DNA of 64,000 bases, from positions 1,096,501 through 1,160,500 of the forward strand of contig CM065879.1 of NCBI GenBank assembly GCA_033439255.1, in the 5' to 3' direction. Positions 12,422 through 25,711 of the stretch are shown here, one piece after another (positions within the stretch are counted from its first letter, which is position 1; each line of letters begins with the position of its first letter). Below the pieces are notes generated by a model. The model searched no databases, had not been told where the DNA came from, and worked only from the letters and a program-made list of their open reading frames with translations. Made by a program: the position numbers and the translations under genes. The DNA comes from Hericium rajendrae. Lineage: Eukaryota; Basidiomycota; Agaricomycetes; Russulales; Hericiaceae.

Positions 12422-13852
12422 CGCAATATATATGGCTGAAAACGTGAGTCAAAGTGTAGTGTTACCTAGATGGTCAAGGGGAAACGAAGAGAGCGCATGT
12501 CGATGTTGATTGCGAGCTTTACTTATCGCCACGAATGACATCTCTGCTCAGCCTAGCGCCCCCATGTGATGGTCATATATACAATTCTAGGGACCGAATC
12601 ACCGAAAGTTGACATGCAACCTAGTAGTGATGGCGACGCATCGGAAGGCAGAAGATTACGAACGTGTTGTACTGTAGCAGTTGCTTCCCAAGGACGACAG
12701 ATGGTCACTCCACACCAATTTATGGCAATGATGCGTCGGGTTCGGGCTAAACATGTAGCTGGCCAGGGTGAAGGAGCAATAAGTACGTCGACAGTTGCGA
12801 AGGAAGAGCGAAGCGAGGACTTGAGAGGGTCGGAGAACGAACGGACCTTGAACGTTTCGACTGTCCCAAAACGGTCTAGAGCGGTCCACTTGCAAGAATC
12901 AAGCTTCCCGGCTGCGGACGAGGTTGATGGACTGAGCAAGCTTTAGAGTCGGGAGGATGCTTGTCTCTTGCCACAACAATGACCAGGCATATTTGTCCTC
13001 TCGTATGTCGCTCAGCCTCAGCCATGAAGTCGTCGATTTTCTGTCCAAAGAGGAACCCTTTTCATTCTGTACCCATGCAGGCGCCAGCTTCCGTGCATTT
13101 GACGGCTCGTAGCAATTGCAGCAGTACAGAATGGAGAGAGTTCCTCTTTGTCAAGACGATCATCGACTTTTTCGAGCATCTGTGAGCATCGGCGGCTTCT
13201 CGCCTATCGACGTCAGAGGATTTTCGTACTTCTTTTTCTGTGAATAGCATCCTCGTTGCCTTTCTTGTCGAGAGATTTATACTTCCGCGGCCGAATGCAG
13301 CCTTGCTTCTCGCTCCGCGACGATGGCCATGACTATTACTCGTGGTGAGTATTCGCATCGTCTAGCTAGAGCTGTTCTGGATCGGAGTCGTTTTTTGAAA
13401 GGGGAATAGTATTGAATTCACACAACGGGCGCGTATGTTCGTCTGGTGCTATAGCAAATAGCTTGCATCATCACCTCCGAGAAGTCAGAAATATTTGAGG
13501 CCCTACGAGGGCCTCGATGAGATCCATTGATACTACAACGCACTAGGTGTTAGGCGGTCAGAGAGACGTACAGATCGGAGAGGTTCAGTTCCCCGTCGTC
13601 ACTAAGGCACTGGAGGGATAATGTAGAGGATGATAGGTGAGAGGAAGGAGAAGGAGCAGCAATATCGTAACGGAACCGGAACCGGAACACAATACAGAGA
13701 AATCACAGAATACCAACTCTACTCGTCAGGCCAATCAACCCTGGCCCGGCGTCATCTGTCGAAACAGCGAGAACTACACGGGAACTCTAGGCATGTCCAT
13801 ACGGACGAGAAGAAACACTGCAATCAGTGACAAGGCTTCAAGCATTGGGCCT
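12422..13852. other. Gene-poor stretch between two minus-strand genes
   Basis: About 1.4 kb. One 126-codon plus-strand frame (12566-12946) and some shorter ones have no recognisable fold, repeats or conserved motifs. The right part is the 3' flank of the kinase gene. I see no gene that I can support. Confidence 0.4.
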
Positions 13853-15552
13853 TTATCCCGACTCCGTGTCGGGAGACGCGAAGTCCCAGTCCTTCCAAGG
13901 GCCTCGGGGATTGATCCACCAGAAGTCGCCGAGGATCTCGGAGTCGCTCTCCGTCCATCCGCCGCGCACCTCAGGCTTGTACTCCGGATCAGCCTCAGCT
14001 GGACGATACTCGATGGAGGGGTCGTCGTATGTGGCATAGGGAATGGTGCCGTTGACTGGGAACAGAAATTAGCTCCTCCTTCAAGATCAAGGAACGGAGC
14101 AACGCGACTTACGATATGGCATAGCGCCATTGCCCACAAGCGCGATACGCTCCTCCATATCGAGCTCTTGACGGACTTGCTCCTCGAAGTACTTGCACCT
14201 TGTGAGGTCGTCAAGGTCCCAGCGCATATTAGGGTCTGTGTGCAGCAACTGAAGGGAGTATTAGACATATATCGCAACGTAGGAAAGAAAGCGAGAACGT
14301 ACGCCCGACAGAACCGGTGCCAGATCTTCGTGGACCCAAAAGTTCGAAGACCAGTACTCTACCGTGTTCACGGATTCGTCCTGGCAATATTGTAGATAGT
14401 CCTCGTAGTCATAGAAAGGCCACTGTAGATGCATAAGTTAGACTCGACATTGCGACGGGCGCGCAGGGAAAGTGACACACCAGGTTCTTCCAGGGACTGG
14501 CCAGGCGGCACAAAATCACGCCCAATGACCAGTAGTCAGTCATCTGGTTGACATACCCATGCAGACATCTGTCTTGGCCGCCATATTCAAAGGTTCCAAT
14601 GTCCGTGGGTATGTCGATACTCTTGTCCTCGCGGAGAAGAGGCGCAGACGGGTGGACATAGGCATGGCCGAAGTCGGCGATGCGTACATTGTCGTCGTGG
14701 TCCAGAAGCAAGTTTGCCGGTTTGATGTCCATGTGAACGATACCCATCTGGTGCAGAGCTGCGATACCCATGGCCTAAACAGAAAATGAGGTGTGTTCGT
14801 AGCGTTCAGAACGATGCAACTTACAGTTTGGAATGACCATCTTTTCACGAACTTAACTTTGAGATTGAGGTCGATGACCGTCTGCAAGTCACGTCCGTAC
14901 AGCGGCTGGTAATGATAAATAAGCATCCCATAAGCTGTGGACGAAACGACACCGGCGGACGAACCATGACAATGAACAGCTTGCTGCGATCCTCGAAGCT
15001 CGCCAAAGCCTCAACCAAGTGCGACGAATAGCCATGTTCAGATATGCGCATGGATGCCTGGAGCTCGGTCATCGCGCGACGGACGGAGTCCTTCTTTGCG
15101 ACACGGTCCTTGTCCATAACCTTGAGGCAGTACAAGCGTCCCGTCGCGATCGCCTTCACGGTCACCACTTTCGCATACGTGCCTATGCCATTTGGTTCCA
15201 GAACACGGAAGTCCCTCATGCTGAGATGAGGAGCCTTGGGAGGGGGGGTGTATACCGGGTTGAAGACGTCATCGCCATCCCACCACTCGTCGGTACCTTT
15301 GACTTGTGACGCAACGGGTAGGACCAACTGGGCAACTTCTGGAGTCCGCGGCAGGGAAGAGGCCGATGCTGACGGGCTGCTGGGGGCGGAGTTGCACTCG
15401 GATGAGAAAACGGGGGACGATGCGCGGGAGGAGGAAGCAAGGGATGAGTGCTCGAGCGACTCGGAGGACGCATTCGCGTGAGTGCGGCGGCTCGTCGCGT
15501 TCGCGATGAGGTGGGTGAAGTGCTGGCGGACTGATCGAATGCTGAAGCTCAT
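13853..15552 (-). CDS. Protein kinase, non-RD type (473 aa, 6 exons)
   Basis: Predicted Ser/Thr protein kinase. Exons on the minus strand are 15552-14965, 14905-14825, 14774-14481, 14422-14303, 14248-14113 and 14055-13853; the frame closes to 473 aa. The first 100 residues are Ser/Ala-rich and probably disordered. The kinase fold follows: glycine loop GIGTYAKV (122-129), ATP-binding lysine in YCLKVMDKD (Lys144), catalytic loop HMDIKPANLLLD (237-248) and ADFG (256-259). The usual arginine of HRD is methionine, so it is a non-RD kinase. The segment where APE is expected reads GTFEYGGQD. The C-lobe ends in LSGLLHTDPNMRWDLDDL, typical of the AGC/CAMK-like C-lobe. A tail with PEVRGGWTESDSEILGDFW follows. 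Catalytic Asp239, Lys241 and Asp257 are kept, so activity is plausible. The substrate is unknown. Confidence 0.85.
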
Positions 15553-16352
15553 TTTGCCAGGAGAAGATCAGGACACGCGGGTTATGCTGCTGCAGTAAAT
15601 AAGGACGGGGGAGGGGATTGAAGAACGGGTGATGGGAGCATTGGAGAATAAATCAAAGCATTTTTATAAGGACAGTGGATGGCAACGTGCCGAAGACCAC
15701 AGGAAGGCCACACGGTCCAAACAGAATATGCCACAGAAGGCGGCCAACACAAACAGCATGAACAATACAGCCACTCCCAGACACAAAGAACATATGGTCA
15801 GGGTCCACATGGAGCGCTTGGGGCAAGGTTGCCTCACCGCCCGGCGCATTGACCGGCATCAAAGCTGGACAATGCCAGCGACTCCGCTGTGGACGATCTC
15901 TTATCCAAATAAGACTAACCTGTCTTTTGAGGAAAGGAGAAGATAACAAATAGTGCGCTCCTGTTATGGGAAGATGAAGTTGGATATGAGGCCTGTGAGG
16001 TCCAAGCGATAGACTCCAGTTCGTATCAGGCCAAAGCAACACAAAGCAAGAGCGCGAGGCTATCCCGACGCCAACCGGCGCATCAGACCCCACTAATCGC
16101 GCGGAAAGAAGACACTGTTAATAAAACGAGCATGAGACAAAGATCTAGACAATTGAGGACTTGCGTTCTCCAGGAAAACGGACATCGGCCGGCGGACATC
16201 GTTGTGGTTGTGGGCAACGGCGGCGCGCCAGTGGCGCACCTGTCGGGGACGTGATGGTGACCACATATTACAAATTGCGTCACAGGCGCGTAACAGCGCG
16301 TGCAGCACGCCACAGCGCGTTCTCCAGTCGCGCCTTGACCATCTCCATCATC
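15553..16352. other. Divergent intergenic region (kinase / Scc3)
   Basis: About 800 bp between two divergent genes. A 61-codon minus-strand frame (15849-15664) would encode one strong hydrophobic helix (LTICSLCLGVAVLFML...) and could be a tiny membrane protein, but nothing else supports it. Confidence 0.35.
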
Positions 16353-19300
16353 ATGTCTGACACAGAAGGCACCCCTGGCGGCCCACGACGGTCCCAACGC
16401 GACAGGAAACAGGCGAAGCAGTTTGTCTCAGGTGTGTGTTGCCCATTTTTCGAAATTCCAGAACCTCAACCTCGTGCAGTGGGAGGGTCTCAGAAGAGGA
16501 AGCGCGACGACAGCGATACCGATGATGATCTACTTTCTGACCCCGAAGAACGCGAGTCTGTACATGACGCAGACGAGGAGGAGGATTTTAGTGCTCCGAA
16601 ACCGAAAGCTAAAGCTTCAACCAGCACAGCGAAAAGAGGACGACCCAAGGGCGGCGCGTCCACCGCCAAGCGAACGCGTCCCACTAAAGCTGCTCCTAAG
16701 AAGGCGGGAGGTACGGCTGCTCGAAGGGCTAAGAAGACGCAAGCAACAGATGACGCGTTCGACCCGGACAAAATCGCGCAGGAGGCGAAAATATCCACCG
16801 ACAATACCCTCTTCAGTGTGTACTACGACCCAGACTCAAGTTTTCTTCCTGACGCGCATATATAGACGCGATCATGAATCCTTCGTCGGCATTACAGTCG
16901 ACCGTCGAGGATTTTCTCGAATCTATGTCCCAAAGCCCCGAAGCGGCCCAAGCCGAGCTTGTGAACTGCATTTTGCGGTCATGTGGTTGCAATGATACAG
17001 TCAATTCGGACGAAACCATTGACTATGACGGCGTAGTGGACAAGCTAGATTACTTTACGGAGGCTTTGAAACAAGTGCGTGCGCCATCCATAAAGACGCG
17101 CATATGCTGATCACAGTCGCGCAGGATGATTCACCTATATACCCCCTTACATCGAAGCTTCCTATTTTCAAAAAATTCAGGAAGTCTCTTTCTGAATTTC
17201 TTGAGAGGTTGATCTCGTCAGCGGCAGACCTTGGTCCACTATACTCCAGCGACTTAATGGCAACGCTCCAGACATGGGTTGTCGCCATGTCCTCTTCTCA
17301 GCTTCGGAGCTTCCGTCACACTGCGACTGTTGTTGCGCTGGAAGTGGAGACGGCTCTGTGTGATGTGGCGGCAGCAGTGGAGAAGGAGGCGGAGGTTATT
17401 TCAAGGCAGAGAGAAGGTGAACGAAAGAGGAAGGCCGGGAATAAGGGAAAGGGCCTGAGTGCGAGGGAAAAGGAACTTGAGGGAAAGGCTAAGGAAGTTA
17501 GAGAGCGACGGACACAGCTTGCCGAATTCTTGAAAGAATTTGTTGATGGGTTGGTTCCAAACGTTCATACTTCCACCTTGACGCTGAATATTTATGTCTA
17601 GCGTTTTTGTCCATCGCTACCGCGACCTCGATCCCGCAATTCGTTCTGAGTGCGTGCATTCGCTCGGTAACTGGTTTAAGAAATACCCCGCGCATTTCTT
17701 GGACGGCACCTACCTGCGATACATTGGCTGGGTGCTCTCCGACTCAAACACGCATGTGCGGCTGGAGGCCGTCAAGGCTCTGTCTGGCGTGTACAAGCAA
17801 GCGGACTATATCGGCCCATTGTCAAACTTTACCGAGCGCTTCCGCGATAGATTCGTCCAGATGGCGACGGGAGATACAGACTTAGCAGTCCGGGTCGGCA
17901 TGATCGCGGTTCTGGGCTCAATCGATGAGCACGGGCTGCTGGACGAGGCAAAGCGAGAGAGGCTGTGCTTGCTCGTGTTTGATGAAGAGGTTAAGGTGAG
18001 GCGCGCTGTCAGCGGCTTCGTGCGGGGCGTGTGGGAAGACCTTTCGAAGGAGCGACTCGTGGGCAGGGATGTCGGATTGCAGGACAAGGATCGCGCCGGA
18101 GTGAAGGCGCTAGGGATGCTGCTGGTGAGGCTGGCGAAAGCGCTGGACAAGTTGGTCGGAACTGCTGGTGAAGAGGACACGGACAGCGACGGTCTGGCAG
18201 GGCCCGCGGAAAGTAGCTCGCGGCCACGGAGAGTCAAGGAGATTGCCGCGCTTGTTGGCGCTGAGCAGAGAGGACGGACGGCATTGGCTGTGGAAGCGCT
18301 TTGGGATGAGGTGGAGCCTGTGCGGGATTGGGATGCGCTCCTGGACATCTTGCTGCTTGACCATTCTGCCAGCGATGGCGGACAAGTTTCCACGGCAAGG
18401 AGTCGGAGAGGCAAGGGTAAGGAGACCAACGGCGACGTTGTAGTTGACGAGGCGTGGAGGCTCGAAGAGGTTGAAGAGGCAGTCCTCCTTGAGGTGTTAG
18501 TTGCTTCACTTCGCAAGGCTAAGGCGGATGCCGCCAGTACACATGCGAAAAAGGTGGGTTTACTTCTCAAGAAATGTCTCCCATGATTGTTAACGGGATT
18601 TCATTCCTCCAGGGTGAAGAGGATACCGTTTCTTCAGATATCACGCGGGCCCTGATCAAAGGCCTTCCACGACTATTTGTGAAACATCAAACCGACGAGA
18701 AACGCATTGCCGAAGTCTTATTGATACCCCAACTAATGAGTCTTGATCTATATCTGGAGATGAGAATGATTCCTGTGGGTTTTACCTTGGTTCCGGTGCG
18801 CGCAGTTCTTAACTCTTTTGCAGGCATATTCGAATCTTTGGGACGACGTACTGAAGCAATTCTCCACTCACTCTTCATTGACCGTCCTTTCTAACGCCGT
18901 AGCCACAATCCGACATTTTATGGACGCATCAAGTCTATCCAATACTAACAGCACGAAAATTGTTGAGCTCGAAGACGAGCTCGCGGCGTCGTTGCGCGAG
19001 GCCATTGCTGGACGCGACGAGCTGGAGTTCGCATCGTTCACGGAGGACGAGGTTATCCTTCTAGGCTCATTATGTGCCCGCTTGTCTGCGTTGACCGGCG
19101 TTCGAGACATGACTTCGTGGATGGAAGAGGACGAAGGGGGTAAGCAGAGCAGCGGATGGGATATCATCAGCGCGCTTGCTGACAGAGGGAAGCTCGGCTA
19201 TAAGGAAGAGGAACTGGTACGACCTCGTCAAACTGTCTTATTGAAGTCCCTAACGTTCTCTTACTAAAGATGGTCGATCAAAGCCTCCATGTACTGACAC

Positions 19301-21209
19301 TTCATGTGATTTGGAAGGCAAGACGTCTGCCTGCCGAACCTCATCCCTCACCGGAAGAGGCCAAATTTCGAGAGTCTTTCCGCGAGCAACGAGAATCTCT
19401 ACTGGAAAAGCTTGTGGAATACGCTGTCGGAACCCAATCAAATACGGCGGACGGTGTGCGACGTGCGGTGGGTTCCATGTCACAAGGCTTTTGTTCTAAC
19501 CCGGTACTCACATCCCTCAACAGGCCTTCCAAAACCTCATGAACCTTCATATATTATTCTGCCCGCCGCAAGATGCAGAGGAAACTGCAAGCCCTTCGCC
19601 GATGTCTCTTCTCGCGATCACTCTTGACGACGAGGTACAATATCGCTGCGCAGGTTTCATCCAGGCCGAGATCGATCGATACGCTGATGAGCTGGCAGCC
19701 GAGAATGCTGAGGACGAGGACGCTGAAGATGAACACGAAGGGAAAGAAGGCGAAGGCAGCAACTCCAATTCAGATAATGCCGAGGAGGCCGCAAAGGCTA
19801 AGAAACAGACATTGGAAAAGCCGAAGAAGGTAGCTGAAGCTAACGGTCAACGTTCAGCGGCACAACGTGCCATATCGCGTTCTCGTCTAGAGCGGGAGTA
19901 TGTCTTCATGGGGGTCATCTCAACGTTCTTGCGAGCCATCCGTGCTGGTGCCGTCAACATCCGTCACAGCTCGGTGCTTTTGGCACACCACGGTCGCCTA
20001 GGCCCTGCTTTTGATCTCTGTTCGAAAGTCGTCGTCGACATACTGCGCGAAGAGGGCATGTACAACAACCACGGCGATATAGTGGTGGCCGTTGTCACGA
20101 AGGCCCTTCAGGAGGTCAGTCTCGTCCCTGCCATTCAACGTCGTGATAAGCGTACTGAAACTACGCAGTCTTTCACGTTGTTCCTTGACGGCGTTGTCTC
20201 CAGTGAGGCGCCGTCTGCCGCGCTCGCCAAGTTGTTTGTGTCATGTCTGATGATACGAGGAGCTCAACTAGCCGTTGTTCGTCGGCTTGACAGTCAACAC
20301 ATCGTCGATATCCACACGACTTCCTTGACGTGGTTGGGCGAACGCCTAGCCATATACGAGAGGAACAAGAATAAGAAGGCACGGAACAAGGCCATTTTGT
20401 TCTTCAAGCTCCTCCGACCGCTAGTCGCCCCTGTCGAGAACAGAGATGTTCTGCGAATGTCAGTCGAGTTCATTCTGCATCTAATAAAATCATTGATATA
20501 TCTTGCCAACAGAAAAGCACACATGGATCAAGTGCTTGCGCAGGCCAGAGTGGAAGTGTCGCCGACTTCTGCAGCTTGGGAGCCGCAGCGTTCATACGAA
20601 AAGCGGCTAAACACTGCGATGTTGAAGAAAGGTAAGAACCATGAGGCTCTGTCATCTACGGCTTGTACCAATATCTCATGTACATGCGTAGGCGTCGGCA
20701 TTCGTGCTAAGGGTCGCGCGAAAGCAGGCAAGTCCAAAGAAGTCGTCACCACTGACGATGAGCAGGGCGAAACGACCGGTGAGGAACAGGAACAGGACGA
20801 GGCACCTTCCCGCTCGCGGCCAAGGCCTCGACCTGCTTATCGGACTAGACGAAATGCAAGCGTACCACCCGACGACATTCCACAAGAAACCGACGAAGAG
20901 GCAGCTGCGAAGGGCGGAGAGGCCTCCGAGAGAGAAGACGAACCATCTCCTGCGAATCCGCCATCTGCGCATTCGTCGCCGATCACTCCAATATCACCCC
21001 CTGAGCAGGAAGAGGAAGACGAGGATATCGTAATGACGCCGAAAGCATCTCGAAAGCGTGGGCGCGCTGAGGAGGAAGACCAAGAGGAGCAGGAGATGGC
21101 CAATGGGCGAGTGGATGAGAACACTGCAGCTGCTTCTCCCGATCGCCCTGTTTCACCAGCCGGCTCCATTGGCGAGATCAAGATTCGGCGAAAGCGAGCA
21201 CGCCGTTAA
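16353..21209 (+). CDS. SCC3: Cohesin subunit Scc3/STAG (1441 aa, 11 exons)
   Basis: Scc3/STAG binds the kleisin and DNA and is needed to load and hold cohesin on chromosomes. Exons: 16353-16431, 16480-16815, 16866-17074, 17125-17549, 17602-18553, 18613-18774, 18824-19216, 19270-19467, 19524-20114, 20169-20631, 20692-21209; frames close to 1441 aa. Residues 1-150 are a basic, disordered nuclear tail (RGRPKGGASTAKR). The STAG domain follows (LQSTVEDFLESM; SSDLMATLQTWVVAMSSSQLRSFRHTAT). The stromalin conservative domain starts near residue 350 (VFVHRYRDLDPAIRSECVHS, then GNWFKKYPAHF). The rest is HEAT-like helices and a charged, Ser/Pro-rich C-terminus ending in IKIRRKRARR. Introns of 48, 54 and 60 bp keep the frame open and would be easy to miss. 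The start is the first ATG before a basic RRSQRDRKQ segment. Confidence 0.93.
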
Positions 21210-21500
21210 GCAAGTATCAGATGCTCGGATTTTATACCTATTTCATTCAGGACTCTTAGGAGCCCCTATACTCTGTTGCTCTCTGTTTTTGCTGTCGTAT
21301 GTATGACTGACGGTGCCATGCTTGTAATGATTGTAATAGCAAGATGTACCTTACAATGCTCTGAAACGAGGGACGTATTGACTACTTCAGCTGTTCTACA
21401 ACAGTCCTGGGTATGTGGTAGATTGGAATCGAAAGAAACAAAAAGGAGTGACGGGGCGGGACAATCAACGCCAGTAAATTATTATAAAAATATAAATAGA
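21210..21500. terminator. Shared 3' region of two convergent genes
   Basis: About 290 bp between the stop codons of Scc3 (+) and the coiled-coil gene (-). It must hold both polyadenylation signals. An AT-rich stretch with AATAAA-like words on the minus side lies at about 21475-21500. Confidence 0.3.
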
Positions 21501-24500
21501 TCATTCCTCCAGTAAGGCCAGAGCCGCCAGGGCAGCATCCCGCTGCGGAAAGATGTCAGTTTCTTCGAGGAGGACGTAAAGGCAAGGAAACTCACGTCAG
21601 TCAGCAAGAGATCCTGGAAATCTTCCAACATCTGGAGATTCTTGACCGAGCGGTGTCCACCAGCGATATCCGATACAGGCCGGCGAGATCCCCTGATGGG
21701 GCCCGGAGACAAATAGCGAGGAGATGAAGGCGATTGAACCATGGAGGCCCGGCGAGCATGCGGAGGCCCAATCTCGAGTGATGAAATTCCCAACATATTG
21801 CAGATGTCCCGCTGAGTTTGTGCCATGGCTCGTGTGTCTGACGTCGACGACAGACCAGCTGAATTGTAGTCTTTAAGAGCGTGTATGTTAGTTACACTTC
21901 GAACCATGGGAACCGGACGAACTAACCTGAGTAACGATTGGCGAGGTCCGTCGTCACAATTCCCAACGGGCGAGGGATGGGCGGCACAGGAGGCACGTCG
22001 CGAGGTGAGAACGACGACCCTACGGAAGAAGAAAGGCTGTAGTTCTGGCTGGCAACTGAAGCCCGCTGGCTACCCCGAACTGTGCTCGACCGCAACCCAG
22101 CCTTGGAAACACGGATGCTCGATTTCCGCGACGCCATGACGCGGCTAGACCTGCGGCTCGATGACTTGGCGGATCCGAGTACCGAATCAGTGTTGTGGTT
22201 GAGCGCATCCAAATCCTGCGCGAGCTCCTGCGCATGAGCCCAGGCCTCGTCACGCTCTGCCTCAAGTGCAATGACTCTGTCCTGCAGTATCTGTGCTTCC
22301 GTGGTCCGCTTGAGGAAGCTGGTGTTGAGCTTCCGCAGCGCCATCGCCAACGCGCTGCCAGAGTGCACCACAGCCAACCGGTCCAGCTGTGCAATCTGGT
22401 CGCGCGTGTTATATAAGTCCTCGGCGACCTGGTCGAGGCTGGCCGTGATATCCGAGAGATCGTCCAGCATAGCGCGCAGCGCAACAGACCCGCCATCCCG
22501 ACCGACCTGGGCGGTCAGCGCAGCCACCAGCGTGTTGCGCTTGCGCACATGCAGCTTGTACTGCGTCTTCAGCTCTGTCTGCAGCTTCTCGAGCCGTTCC
22601 TGCTCCTGAGGTAGCTCCTGGTCGAGTGTCTTCACCGGCAGCAGGCGTATCGCGGCCGGCTCGGCGGACTGCCTGATCGCGCGAGACACGATCGACTGCA
22701 GCTGGTCCGAGGTGAACGTCCACTTCGCCGCCTCCATCGTGAAGCCTTTGTACTTCACCGGCGTGGGCTGGAACCGCGGCACCGATGTCGCCACGGAAGC
22801 GACGCTGGGCCTCCGTGAGCTCTCCCCATACGTCTGAGAGCTGATGGACCCGGCTGCATCCCTGGTCAATGGGAAGGTCGCGTTGCGGCTGCGTGGGCCG
22901 ATGGGCAACGGTGGCCGCCCCGGTGCCCTGCGGCTGCCCGGTGGCGTATATGGAGATGTGTTGTAGGTGGACCCTGACCCCGATGATGGACCGGGCGACG
23001 AGCTGGAAGTGGTATAATGCGCGGTTGTGGCCGCCGTCGAACTACCAGACGATTCATCGACGTATGGAGGGGTCGTAAGTGGTCGATGAGGAGGCGGCGT
23101 TGCAGTGTCCCTGGAGGGGATCGGGATCGGAGGCGGAGCATGGCTCGGCGGGCGGTGCAGACGAGCGAGATCAGGGGACGGAGTCTCTGTCGTCGGCGTT
23201 GGCTTGCGCGCATCGTCCTCCCGACGGCCCTCGGAAGCGCCAAATATTTTAATGCCAGATCCTGAAGCGACGGGGGACAGGGTCATCCTCGGGGACTTCG
23301 GTGGCGGCGTCGGGGCTTGTGCACTTGACCGTTGGGACGAAGACGGCGACGTCCCGTTCTTTTGGCCACCAGGCACGGGTAAAGACCTGCCAGTCTGAGA
23401 CGACGATGAGGACGTTCTCGTGCTTGGTGCACTGCTGCCGCTGCCCAACAAAAATTTCTGCTTCTTGATCGACCGTGCATGCGTCAGGGCCATTTTGTGT
23501 GAACTCGATCTAACAAGGAACTTCGACGGGGCACGGCCATGTCTTGATTTGATCGAGCCCATCCTGTTCATGGTAAGCGTGCGCGCCAGAGTCGACGTGC
23601 CCGAAGGCAGAGCAGGCGAATAACCGGGCGAGCCTCCAGGTGCAGCGGAGAACATGGGGCTGAATGCACTCGGCGTCTCCGGGAACGTCTGCTCTCCACC
23701 GGTGGTCAAAGGCGAGTCTGCTCTGTTGCCTGACGTATCGTATGAGTTGACGCCTGACGAATTGGGAACTACCTGGATGGGGTTCAGTGCGTTTGGCCGA
23801 ACATGCGCGACTGGGCCTGGCTTAATCACGATGTGGTCGAGCAGATCGGACGCCGCACTGTCTGGAACATCACTTCGTCCGGTGAAGGGCGCGGAGGAGA
23901 GGCCCGCAGACTCTGGAAATTCGGGCAATAGCGAGAGGCGGGACTCATTCGGGCTCGCGAGGCCACCCGAAGGTAATGCGGCCAGGTCGTCCGCATCTGC
24001 AACAGTGTCTTGCGAGAAGCGAGAGCGTTCGCCGATGGGAAGGAGTGTGGAGGGATGCAAAAAGGAACTGTTCACAGATGCAAGGGAGGGACGTGAGTTG
24101 CGGACGGATGAATGAGAGCTTGAACGCGACCGAGACGGCATCGCTTCCAGATGATTAGCTGCGAAAAGATCATAAGTCAAGGGGTCCATCATTTCAATGA
24201 AGGTGATTCACAGGACTTGCTCTGTCGCTTAGGCGGCTGAGATGGGCCTTCAGGTTTCTCAGTCGATGGCCTCTCCATCGGGTCGCTCACAGGAGGTGGT
24301 ACCCCCGATCCACTCGATGACGGACTTGTGCTTGGAAACAACGAACTACCCGCAGATTGGTCCAGCACTTGTTCGATGTCTTCACCAGAGCGTTCTGAAT
24401 AGCCCGTGGACGAGCCCCCAGATCTCGGTGTCAGGTATTGATCTCCCGATACCTCAATGTTCGCCCTCCGAGACAGCGGTGATGACCGAGGGCTAACCCG

Positions 24501-25711
24501 ATTGATGATCTCCCTTGATTGCTCGGGCGTCGCAGGAAGAGATGCCGTTGGCGTTGACGCTTCTGTGATGGGTGAGATGGGTCGCGGAGGTTGCTGCAGC
24601 TGCTTGGATGAAGGCGGACGCGGAAGCACTTTGGGAGATGGCGATCTAGCCTGACTACGCTTCATGGAATGCGCATTTGGCTCCTTATGCTGGCCCTTGG
24701 CACTAGGCCTTGCGAAAGAGGTGCCAAACGAATCAACAGGAGATGCATCGTCTTTAGCACCGTGAGTAACATTGAGATGGGCGTCGGGTGGGAGCGGAGG
24801 AACGGGTGGGATTGGAGACGACGGTCCTGTGATCGGTGTAACAGAATCGCTACCGCTGCTGCGCTTCCCTGAGAGGTATGGGGAATTCAGCAATGGATTC
24901 TCCCCATAGGGAAGCGTGGCAGAATCCTGCCGAGTAATACGGCGCTGGTACCTGGACTGGCGATTGTTCTCGTTCGTGAGAGAGAATGCACCCGCAATGA
25001 GCGCACCCGGCAATGTAATGCCTGATATAACTGATGCATCATCCCCGTCTTGAGAACGCGCCGACTGCTGGGTGGCGGGAGGCTGAGGATGAGACCCTAT
25101 ATCCGGGGTATCGGATGAGCGTTGTATGACTACTTTTGCGTATGGATTCGGGATTTTGATGGGCGCTGGGGCACCCTTGCGAGTAGGTGGGGTCTGATGA
25201 TGGGGTCAGCAAGAGTGAGATAACGGCACCAACGCAACGCACGGAGTCATGGTCCTCAGTGGCCACGAGATTTGGGCTGCTCTCCACTTGAGGATGCGGC
25301 AGGTGCTACGAGATAGTTAGAAACACGATAAGAAGTCTACCGATGACATACCTCGCAAGAGTTGGCCGCTGTGAAGCGAATCTCATCAACAGTGCTAGTT
25401 GAACCACTGCTCACCCCACCATCCCCTCCGACCTTCTCTCTCTGCGTGCGTAACTGACCCTGCTCAAGGCTGTTAACTCCAAGAATATCGTTCGGGAACC
25501 AAGGCTCGTTGGAGATCTGGACGTTGACCTGGGGCGATTTCTGCGGTGCTTCGACCCATGGCGCCGTAGGCAAAGTGAGCGCAGTGAGTGTTTGGTCTCT
25601 GATCTCGACAACGTGCGGCGACGACAAGTTAAATTGAGGCAGAATAGGTTGAATTCGTCGTGGAGCAGGGGTCTTCTTGGACTTACGCTTTGAACGAAAC
25701 GCCGAGAGCAT
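21501..25711 (-). CDS. Large Ser-rich coiled-coil protein (1313 aa, 6 exons)
   Basis: Function unknown. Exons on the minus strand are 25711-25352, 25305-25243, 25193-24212, 24158-21927, 21858-21596 and 21542-21501; all frames agree and give 1313 aa. The intron 24211-24159 shows that what looks like two genes is one: without it the frame stops and a new ATG follows at once. Long Ser/Pro/Arg-rich disordered regions (about residues 130-900) carry many RxxS-type sites. A helical coiled-coil block of about 200 residues follows (WTFTSDQLQSIVSRAIRQS, then LPQEQERLEKLQTELKTQYK and ILQDRVIALEAERDEAW). Near the N-terminus ASVISGITLPGALIAGAF is a short conserved-looking hydrophobic patch. The overall plan resembles fungal polarity or septation scaffolds, but I see no domain that proves this. 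Confidence 0.75.

Noticed and set aside
12566-12946. 126-codon plus-strand frame
   Set aside because: No motif, no homology pattern, no clear splice partners; likely chance.
21927-24158. Long antisense frames opposite the coiled-coil gene
   Set aside because: They are shadows of a GC-rich, Ser/Arg-rich exon; no independent start context or motif.
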